Of a stretch of 64,000 nt of DNA, positions 57,704 to 64,000 are shown one piece after another. Within the stretch, counting starts at the first letter, position 1, and every line of letters starts with the position of its first letter. The position numbers and the translations under genes were made by a program. The DNA is from Magnetococcus marinus MC-1 (GTDB taxonomy: Bacteria; Pseudomonadota; Magnetococcia; Magnetococcales; Magnetococcaceae), in assembly GCF_000014865.1 (NCBI RefSeq), contig NC_008576.1:3005501-3069500 (forward strand). Direction: 5' to 3'. Under the pieces are notes generated by a model, which did not search any database, was not told the origin of the DNA, and saw only the letters and a program-made list of their open reading frames with translations.

Positions 57704-59728
57704 ATGTCTGTTGAAAATCTGAAAATCGGTACAAAACTTATTGCCGCATTTATGACATTGGTTACGATACTGCTCTTAGTCGGTTGGATGGGCTACGTCA
57801 ACATCAACCAAGTGAAAGAGAAGACCGACGATATTGTTCATGCCTCACCCCTTATCTCTGCGGCCATGGAGATGAAACTGTCGGTGCAGTTGGATATGCA
57901 GTTAATTATGGAGTTCTTGGCCGCAGCCGATGCGGGCGAGCTCAATGAGATGTGGCAGGAACATCTGGCGGCGATTGCGCAATTTGATACTTATGCCGAT
58001 GCCATTCTCAAAGGGGCCAGCACCGATAAAGGCCGCTTTTATCCCACGGCCGACACCCAACTTCGGCAAGTGGTGGAGCAGGCCGATCGCTTTCATAATC
58101 AACAGTTCCAACCTCGCCTGCTCAATATTCGCGAAAGCATGCTGCGCCTTTATGAAATCCAGACAGGCGTACAAAAGGCGCTTAAAACGTTTCAAGAGAG
58201 CTATGCACAGATCTCTGCCCTGACGGAAAAATTTGAAACCAAGGTCAAAAAACATCTCCATACGCAACTGGCTGAGGGGGTGAGTGCGGAGCAGCTTTTG
58301 GAAAAAGCGGTTCCCTGGGCCGATATGGGGATGGAGATCAAACACACCCTAGCCCAAACCCGCCTTGCGGTTGAAGCATTGGCCCAGGCAGAAGAACAAG
58401 AGCAATATAACCAGTTAAAATCCCGCTATGGAGCGACCATTCACGACTTTGATGGCTGGATTGATGCCCTACTTAAAGGGGCTAAAACGGCGGAAGGTAT
58501 GGTTATGGCCATTGATCTTGCGGAGCTCAAGCCTTTGGTCGAGCAGATGGACCAATTCCATAACAGCACTGTTCAGAGCAGCGCCCAAAAGTTAATGGCG
58601 CTGCAACTGGAGCGTATGCAGCTTAACGAACAGATCGGCACCCTAGACAAAAGCGCGGATGAAGTGGGCCAACAGATGATCGAGGCTCTATCGGCGATTG
58701 AAATTTCGGTGCGTGCCTTGATCCGCAACGCCACCGAACAAGCCGAAGCCACCACCCACAGCGCCACCAACAAAACCGCAATCTCCATGGTGTTTGGCTT
58801 TTTAGTGGCCAGCCTGCTGGGGCTGCTTATAACCCGCCATATTAACATCCCTCTCCAGCGTTGCCGCACGGACCTTATGGCTATGAGCAGTGGTGATCTC
58901 AATATTCGGCATGACACCCAGCGCCGCGATGAGTTGGGAGAGTTAATGATTGGCATGGCGACCATGGCGCAAAAGCTGCGGCAGGTCATGGGCGATGTCC
59001 AGACCGCCGCCCATGAGGTCGCCAGTGGTAGCCGCGAGCTTAACAGCGCTTCACAACTGCTATCAGAGGGGGCCTCTGAACAGGCGGCCAGCATTGAGCA
59101 GACCTCTGCGGCCATGGAACAGATGGCGGCCAATATTGACCAAAACAGCCAAAACACCCTGCGTACCGAGGCCATTGCCCGCCAAGCCGCGAGCGAGGCC
59201 AAACAGGGGGGAGAGTCTGTCACGTCGGCGGTTAAAGCGATGCAACAGATCGCTGAAAAGATTCAAATTATAGAAGAAATTGCGCGTCAAACCAACCTGC
59301 TGGCCCTCAATGCTGCCATTGAAGCGGCGCGGGCTGGAGAGCATGGCAAAGGGTTTGCTGTGGTGGCCTCGGAGGTGCGCAAGCTGGCAGAGCGCAGCCA
59401 AAATGCGGCGGCAGAAATTAGCCAACTCTCCACATCGAGCGTTCGGGTTTCGGAGCAAGCGGGACAGATTATTCACACCCTGGTACCCAACATTCAGCAG
59501 ACCGCCCAGCTTATTCAGACCATCACCACGGCTAACCAAGAGCAGAGCCAAGGGGCGGCCCAGATCAACACCGCCATCCAACAGTTAGATCAGGTGATTC
59601 AACGCAACGCGGGGGCCAGTGAAGAGTTGGCGGCCACCGCTGAGCAACTCTCGGCCCAAGCGGATCAGCTACAAAGCAGCATTGCCTTCTTCCGTCTAGA
59701 TCCCCAACCCAGGGCGCTCTTACAGTAA
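57704..59728 (+). CDS. Methyl-accepting chemotaxis protein with HBM-like sensor
   Basis: A 674-residue chemoreceptor. TM1 at about 10-32; a periplasmic domain of about 330 residues, almost all helical; TM2 at about 362-382; HAMP; signalling coiled coil with the canonical hairpin tip [20 protein letters not shown]. The sensor contains an internal repeat: [19 protein letters not shown] with [11 protein letters not shown], and [19 protein letters not shown] with [11 protein letters not shown]. This fits a helical bimodular (HBM) domain with two stacked four-helix bundles, each of which may bind a ligand. HBM receptors elsewhere bind TCA-cycle acids. ATG at 57704 has GAGGA about nine bases upstream. 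No CheR pentapeptide is seen. Confidence 0.92.
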   Translation: MSVENLKIGTKLIAAFMTLVTILLLVGWMGYVNINQVKEKTDDIVHASPLISAAMEMKLSVQLDMQLIMEFLAAADAGELNEMWQEHLAAIAQFDTYADAILKGASTDKGRFYPTADTQLRQVVEQADRFHNQQFQPRLLNIRESMLRLYEIQTGVQKALKTFQESYAQISALTEKFETKVKKHLHTQLAEGVSAEQLLEKAVPWADMGMEIKHTLAQTRLAVEALAQAEEQEQYNQLKSRYGATIHDFDGWIDALLKGAKTAEGMVMAIDLAELKPLVEQMDQFHNSTVQSSAQKLMALQLERMQLNEQIGTLDKSADEVGQQMIEALSAIEISVRALIRNATEQAEATTHSATNKTAISMVFGFLVASLLGLLITRHINIPLQRCRTDLMAMSSGDLNIRHDTQRRDELGELMIGMATMAQKLRQVMGDVQTAAHEVASGSRELNSASQLLSEGASEQAASIEQTSAAMEQMAANIDQNSQNTLRTEAIARQAASEAKQGGESVTSAVKAMQQIAEKIQIIEEIARQTNLLALNAAIEAARAGEHGKGFAVVASEVRKLAERSQNAAAEISQLSTSSVRVSEQAGQIIHTLVPNIQQTAQLIQTITTANQEQSQGAAQINTAIQQLDQVIQRNAGASEELAATAEQLSAQADQLQSSIAFFRLDPQPRALLQ

Positions 59729-60072
59729 ACACCACAGGGCTGGCACCCGCTTTCATCGGTGGTGTCAGCCCTCCCCCCTCTTTAGCCACCCGAGGGGTAC
59801 ATCAGCCATAGGATTCTCTACCTCCCCACCGTCCACGCCGAGCGGCTCCATAAATTCACACCCCACACAAACCCTCGGCATGAAGGTACCCCTGCACCGC
59901 CACAGCCCTGTTTGTCCGGCCTGCAAGCCCATAGGCTTACAGGCATCGTGCAGAGCGTAACCCCACCAAGGGTTAAGAAGATTGTATGAAAGGGGTATGA
60001 TGAACAGGAAAACGTCGAAAAAGGGTTAAACAACCCCTATGGGGTGCGCAACAAACAAGGCCAAAACCGCCT
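59729..60072. other. Intergenic region between convergent genes
   Basis: 344 bases between the HBM-type chemoreceptor and the minus-strand glycosyltransferase. It holds one terminator-like hairpin (59736-59772). Nothing else is recognisable. Confidence 0.6.
59736..59772 (+). terminator. Possible terminator after the HBM-type receptor gene
   Basis: AGGGCTGGCACC pairs with GGTGTCAGCCCT in 11 of 12 positions, the other being a G-T pair, but only a short CT-rich tract follows. It might act as a weak or factor-assisted terminator. Confidence 0.45.
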
Positions 60073-61278
60073 CTATGGGGTAAGCAACTGCTGCCACTGG
60101 CGCAGCATCGCCTGACGTGAAAAATGGGTTTCACTCAACTGGTAGGCCCGCGCCCCCATCTGCTGGCACAGCTCCGGCGCACGGCTTAAGCGCTCAATGG
60201 CCGCCAACAGTCCCGCTTTATCCTCCGGCGCGAAGACCAATCCACACTGCTGCTCCCGCACCAAAGCCCCCATTTCACCCTCAGGATCAGCCACCAACAG
60301 CACCCCCCGCCCCGCCTGTAAAATACCACACAGCTTACTGGGAAAAATCAACCCCTCCATCTCCGGTGCCAAGGAGACCAGATGCAGATCCGCCACCGCC
60401 AGGGTCAAATGCAATCTCTCTTGGGGTTGGTAGGGATGAAACTGCACCGTACGGCCCAACTGTTCCTGCACCGCCTCAGCCACCTGTGCCCGCTGCGGAC
60501 CACCCCCTATAAACAGCCATTGAATGGCCTGATTTGCCGCGCTCTGCTCAATCGCCCAGATGATGCTCTCAAACCGGTGCGCACGCCCCATATTACCCGA
60601 GTAGCTCAACACAAAACGGTGATCCAACTGCCAACGGTGACGATAGGGGTTAGGCTGCGCCATATCCCTTTCTGGCTGCGGTGAAACCGACCAGTTATAG
60701 ATGACATGTAGGCGTTTTTCATCCACCCCCTCCCGTTGCAGACGGGCTTTCATCCCTGCACAGATCACCACATTGGCAGTAGCCCGACGTAAAGAAAGAT
60801 TGCGCAATCCCCGCAACAACGGTTGCAAACCCCGCCAGGGCAACTGGGGCAGCAGCGCCACAGCCACCTCGGGAAACAGATCCTGCACCCAATTGACCAC
60901 CCGCACACGTTTAACCAGCGCCAGCAACGCCACCACCACCGAGAGCAGCGGTGGGTCGGTTTTAACCACCACCCAATCGTCACGCCGTGCCAACCACAGT
61001 AGCCGCCACGCCGCAAAAAGATAAAAACTCAGATAGTCCAACCCCCGCCCCAGCAAATGGCTGCGCCCAAACTGAAAGCCCGCCACCCGGAACACCTGCA
61101 CACCATGATAGCTATCCCGCGCGGCGAGACTCTGGCCGCCCTCATAACGCTGTCGGCTGGTAATCACACACACCCGACGACCTTGCCCAGCCAGATGCTG
61201 GCTCAGATCGCTAAGCAGTTGGCTGGTGGCCGAGTGATCCGGTGCAAAGTAGCGGTTTACAAAGATGATTTGGCGCAT
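60073..61278 (-). CDS. Family 4 glycosyltransferase (WbuB/WcaI-like)
   Basis: Cytoplasmic, membrane-associated GT-B glycosyltransferase of 401 residues. The N-terminus (QIIFVNRYFAPDHSATSQLL) is typical of WbuB/WcaI-type enzymes that transfer sugars in O-antigen or exopolysaccharide assembly. The nucleotide-sugar half begins with LSYSGNMGRAHRFESII and WLFIGGGP, followed by HLVSLAPEMEGLIFPSKLCGILQAGRGVLLV with the donor-binding acidic segment. The sugar and acceptor are unknown. ATG at 61278 with AAAGG upstream is preferred over TTG at 61281. Last visible gene of the polysaccharide cluster read from 64000 leftwards. Confidence 0.92.
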   Translation of the reverse strand: MRQIIFVNRYFAPDHSATSQLLSDLSQHLAGQGRRVCVITSRQRYEGGQSLAARDSYHGVQVFRVAGFQFGRSHLLGRGLDYLSFYLFAAWRLLWLARRDDWVVVKTDPPLLSVVVALLALVKRVRVVNWVQDLFPEVAVALLPQLPWRGLQPLLRGLRNLSLRRATANVVICAGMKARLQREGVDEKRLHVIYNWSVSPQPERDMAQPNPYRHRWQLDHRFVLSYSGNMGRAHRFESIIWAIEQSAANQAIQWLFIGGGPQRAQVAEAVQEQLGRTVQFHPYQPQERLHLTLAVADLHLVSLAPEMEGLIFPSKLCGILQAGRGVLLVADPEGEMGALVREQQCGLVFAPEDKAGLLAAIERLSRAPELCQQMGARAYQLSETHFSRQAMLRQWQQLLTP

Positions 61279-61338
61279 CAACAGAGACCTTTACACAGGC
61301 ACACCCAACCCACAGGCTTGGCATTGCGCGGGGTTAAT

Positions 61339-62868
61339 TTAGAGGCTGGACGGAAGGCTCGTATAGGGTTTTAGCGTACTGCGATGGCGACGGCTTTGAT
61401 GGGGCAGACGGCTGGCCACCAAACCCAACGCCAACATAATATAAAAAGTAAAAATATTGGCAGGAATCTGTAAATTAAAGTCCACCAAACCGTGCAAGAG
61501 AAGGGATAACGTCGAAACCAGCGAGGCAAACAACACACCCCGCACAAAGGGATCTTGCCGCTTGATAAAAGCCCGCGCAATACGCCCCCACAACAGCGCC
61601 ACACCACTCATCCAGATAAGATATCCGATCAGCCCATAGTCGCTAATAAACTCCAGATGATCGTTGTGTACATGGTTATAAAATTTACTGATGCTCTCGG
61701 GCCGGTAGAGGGGAAAAATGACCTCAAACGAGCCGCCGCCACTGCCGAGCAAGGGGTAATCCTTAATCTTCTCTTTAACGGCCTCGTACACCACAAAACG
61801 ATCCATCTCTCTATTTTGGATGGTGAGCATGCGACCCGTCAATTTTTCAAGGTTAAACCAAGCCCCCCCAACCAAGGCAATAATCAGCAAGGGAATAAAC
61901 AGGCGCCGCTCCCGTTTTGAACGGTATCGACGGGCAAAGGTCAGCAAAACCACACTAAACAGCGCCACAAACAGCGCAAGGTTGCCCCCCCGGGAGAGAC
62001 TCATAATCAACCCAAAGATCATAACCATGGTCAGCACCAGAATAAGCCCACGGTAGCTGCTTAGTTCATTAAGCAAGCTCTGCACTTTATCCTTGCCACT
62101 CTGTCCCATATCCCGCGCATAACGCAGCCAAGCCACCAATAGACCGATCCCCACCGGGATAGCAAACTCCAGATAACCGGCAAAATGGTTACGGTTCACA
62201 AAGGTGCCCGTTAGAAAATCTTGTTTTTCTGGTGTGCTTAATGCTTTAAACCACAGAAAAAAATAACCATCCGTATGCAGGGTAAGCAAACCAAAAAAGA
62301 TTTGAAAGAGCCCCGTGACAAACAGGGTTAGCATCACCCATTTTACCCGCTCTCGACTGTTTACCAGCACCATCACCAGCCAAAAGGCGCCCAGCCAAGC
62401 CATCCACGCAATCCAGCTCTGCCAAGCCGTGAACAGGTCCACCACCAGCGGCCCATCCAAAGGCAGATTGGCAAAACGCCGCACCTCCACCCCACCAGGC
62501 GCAAGCAGCGCCAACAGTTTCTCGTGCAGCGGAATCAACCCCCACAACGGTACGATGGACCAACCCAAAAACAGCGTCACCCAAGGGCCTTCATACTCGA
62601 ACTGTAAGGGCAGCAGCGCCCCCCGCCGCCATTGGCTCACAATCCACAAAAACAGCAGCAAAAAGATACTAAATTCTAGCAGATAGAGCGCCCACGGACG
62701 GTTGCTACCTAGAGGAATCGGCGCCCAAAACATCAACCCCAAAAAGGCCACAAACAGCACGCCATGGCGGCTGCCCTCGTCATGGGAGGGCTCTTCTCGA
62801 TAGAGATCTGGCAATGCTTCGGGGTCATACTCCCGTGCTTCGGACTCTCGCTCTTGCGTCTCGCTCAT
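61339..62868 (-). CDS. O-antigen ligase / polymerase family membrane protein (Wzy_C)
   Basis: A 509-residue membrane protein with about twelve TM helices. The N-terminal 35 residues are highly charged and cytoplasmic. The Wzy_C signature is in the large loop: LLGSGGGSFEVIFPLY, then KFYNHVHNDHLEFISDYGLIG, with the conserved His and Asp. RNHFAGYLEFAIPVG and MSLSRGGNLALFVALFS also match. Members polymerise or ligate lipid-linked oligosaccharides at the periplasmic face. Its place between a glycosyltransferase and a tyrosine-kinase gene favours an exopolysaccharide polymerase (inference). ATG at 62868 follows GAGG. Confidence 0.92.
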   Translation of the reverse strand: MSETQERESEAREYDPEALPDLYREEPSHDEGSRHGVLFVAFLGLMFWAPIPLGSNRPWALYLLEFSIFLLLFLWIVSQWRRGALLPLQFEYEGPWVTLFLGWSIVPLWGLIPLHEKLLALLAPGGVEVRRFANLPLDGPLVVDLFTAWQSWIAWMAWLGAFWLVMVLVNSRERVKWVMLTLFVTGLFQIFFGLLTLHTDGYFFLWFKALSTPEKQDFLTGTFVNRNHFAGYLEFAIPVGIGLLVAWLRYARDMGQSGKDKVQSLLNELSSYRGLILVLTMVMIFGLIMSLSRGGNLALFVALFSVVLLTFARRYRSKRERRLFIPLLIIALVGGAWFNLEKLTGRMLTIQNREMDRFVVYEAVKEKIKDYPLLGSGGGSFEVIFPLYRPESISKFYNHVHNDHLEFISDYGLIGYLIWMSGVALLWGRIARAFIKRQDPFVRGVLFASLVSTLSLLLHGLVDFNLQIPANIFTFYIMLALGLVASRLPHQSRRHRSTLKPYTSLPSSL

Positions 62869-62914
62869 CACTGCCTCACCCTTGTTCAGCCGCGCCCACA
62901 GTCGGGCTATTCAG

Positions 62915-63670
62915 CTACTGCATCCACTGCAATCTTAACTGCGGATCCTGACGGGTTAACCGCTCAATTTCATCCCAGCGACCCATTTTTTTAGCCTCGC
63001 TCAACAGTTTGTTTCGCTGCAAAGGCTTGGCAAACAAGCGATCCCCGCTGGCCTGCACCTGTTTGCGCATCTCGCTGGAGAGCTTGTCCCAGATGCGATA
63101 CCCCAGCCGCACCACCCCAAGTTGTACACCCGGCTCCAAGGGGGCAAACACATTGGCCCGTTCCATATCTTTTTCAATCCCGACAACATCCTCACCCAGA
63201 CGAAATTTTGCCATCGCCTGATTGACCCATGGGTAGCCCCAAGATGGACGTATCCCATTAATTTTCTGATAATAATGGATGCTTTTGCCATAGTGGGCGA
63301 CACGGCGTTTTGCCGCGTTGCTGCTGGACGCCATGCGCATGTGCAGATTACCCATTTTAAACAGATAATCGGGATGATCCGGCGCCCAACGATCCGCCCT
63401 CTCCAACATGTACAGCGCATCTTTATAAACGTTGTACTGCTCACTGCGGTTGGCCGCCAAAGGCAGCTTATTCTCAAGAATTTGGTCACTCAGATAGACA
63501 AACAGCGTGCCCATACCGGCCTGGAAAGAGAGGCTCATCAACCACAGAAACACCAGCCCCCCAGCCACCACCAGCACCATACGCTGGATCGGGCTTAGGA
63601 GAGGGGAGACTGGGGTATCCTGTGTCTGTTTTTCTTTTCTGCGCGAACGTCTAGACGGCTTAGCGGACAC
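62915..63670 (-). CDS. Membrane-anchored TPR-like protein of the polysaccharide cluster
   Basis: A 251-residue protein: very basic N-terminus (KPSRRSRRKEKQ), one TM helix (about 32-54), then helical repeats with TPR character in a predicted periplasmic region (YKDALYMLERADRWAPDHPDYLFKMG, SIHYYQKINGIRPSWGYPWVNQAMAKF). It resembles the VpsP-like proteins found in exopolysaccharide loci beside tyrosine kinases and O-antigen ligases; its function there is poorly defined. The start is GTG at 63670, with GAAGGG about 11 bases upstream. It begins 71 bases after the kinase gene. Confidence 0.85.
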   Translation of the reverse strand: MSAKPSRRSRRKEKQTQDTPVSPLLSPIQRMVLVVAGGLVFLWLMSLSFQAGMGTLFVYLSDQILENKLPLAANRSEQYNVYKDALYMLERADRWAPDHPDYLFKMGNLHMRMASSSNAAKRRVAHYGKSIHYYQKINGIRPSWGYPWVNQAMAKFRLGEDVVGIEKDMERANVFAPLEPGVQLGVVRLGYRIWDKLSSEMRKQVQASGDRLFAKPLQRNKLLSEAKKMGRWDEIERLTRQDPQLRLQWMQ

Positions 63671-63741
63671 GATAGATTATACCCTTCAGAATCGTAAACA
63701 GCAGCGCAAGGCTGGGATAGACCCCGCAACAGAGCGCGTGC

Positions 63742-64000
63742 CTAACGTTTGCTATCATCCCCATAGCCATAAGCCGTATAGCTGCTGCGGGAACCATAGC
63801 CGTAGCCATAACCGTAACCATAACCGTAACCGTAACCATAACGGTAGGAGCTGCCATAGTAAGAAAGCCGCTTCATATCTACCGAATTAAACACACACCC
63901 CACCACATTAATTTGGCTATGCTGCAAGCGTCTAAGCGCGTTAAGCACGGTGCCCTTATTGGCACGACTGGCCTTAACCACAAACACCACCGCATCGGAC
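63742..64000 (-). CDS. C-terminal end of a bacterial tyrosine kinase (Wzc/CapB type), partial
   Basis: The coding sequence enters from beyond the right edge. The visible 85 residues begin SDAVVFVVKASRANKGTVLN and continue ALRRLQHSQINVVGCVFNSV, matching the end of the BY-kinase ATPase domain. The tail is an extreme Tyr/Gly run: SYYGSSYRYGYG, repeated YG units, then SSYTAYGYGDDSKR, with 14 Tyr in about 40 residues. Such Tyr-rich tails are autophosphorylated in trans, and their phosphorylation cycle controls polysaccharide polymerisation and export. The remaining kinase, and any Wzz domain, lie outside the window. Confidence 0.9.
   Translation of the reverse strand, partial: SDAVVFVVKASRANKGTVLNALRRLQHSQINVVGCVFNSVDMKRLSYYGSSYRYGYGYGYGYGYGYGYGSRSSYTAYGYGDDSKR
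63793..63846 (-). repeat. Hexanucleotide repeat encoding the Tyr-Gly tail
   Basis: Imperfect 6-base units of the CCGTAA/CCATAA type (+ strand) run in tandem and encode consecutive Tyr-Gly pairs. A 6-base unit keeps the frame, so slippage would change the number of tyrosines without breaking the protein. Confidence 0.8.

Noticed and set aside
63793-63846. Tandem repeats as a CRISPR-like array
   Set aside because: Units are 6 bp without spacers and in frame within a coding tail.

Overview
The window reads as chromosome of a Gram-negative proteobacterium. It encodes a TonB-dependent outer-membrane receptor, 2-oxoglutarate dehydrogenase, OxyR, MnmC and an envelope polysaccharide locus. Genes are tightly packed, GTG and TTG starts are frequent, and signal-transduction genes are unusually dense: five histidine kinases, three GGDEF-type proteins, a PilZ protein and three chemoreceptors. 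This repertoire recalls the marine magnetotactic cocci (Magnetococcales), but that is an impression from memory. No magnetosome, rRNA or tRNA gene is visible.

Layout. 1-926: end-truncated CBS/GGDEF protein. 1201-6448 (minus): an overlapping TonB receptor - YfiR-like protein - hybrid kinase operon. 6571-8167: an intact IS4-type insertion sequence with 20-bp inverted repeats and a 7-bp target duplication, inserted just upstream of that operon. 8425-14969: hypothetical protein, cobU, an EamA permease, mnmC, a Cache-type kinase and a small hypothetical protein. 15139-19510: a large PAS-GGDEF-EAL protein divergent from oxyR. 19928-24783: periplasmic binding protein, hybrid kinase and a DksA/TraR zinc-finger protein, tightly linked. 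24920-30640 (minus): selD and selU (tRNA selenation), a PilZ protein, a gamma-glutamylcyclotransferase-like protein and a GGDEF-EAL protein. 30641-32222: gene-poor DNA with a decayed transposase fragment and small repeats. 32223-36820: two chemoreceptors, one with a periplasmic CxxCH haem motif and one with a C-terminal CZB zinc domain. 37117-44104 (minus): a REC-kinase-REC protein behind a 1788-residue BvgS/EvgS-like kinase with three periplasmic binding domains. 44761-50674: odhA-odhB-lpd. 50783-56416: a 1429-residue PPDK-like protein without the PEP/pyruvate barrel, and a divergent GAPDH. 56579-59728: a metallophosphoesterase and an HBM-type chemoreceptor. 60073-64000 (minus): polysaccharide genes (tyrosine-kinase tail, membrane-anchored protein, O-antigen ligase family protein, glycosyltransferase).

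How they fit together. The central theme is environmental sensing feeding phosphorelays, c-di-GMP and chemotaxis. Several output domains look altered: three non-canonical GGDEF motifs, one Hpt domain without its histidine, and two chemoreceptor hairpin tips lacking a conserved arginine. The metabolic block supplies the 2-oxoglutarate dehydrogenase complex and ends with an unusual phosphotransferase-like protein and a variant GAPDH whose roles cannot be read from sequence alone.
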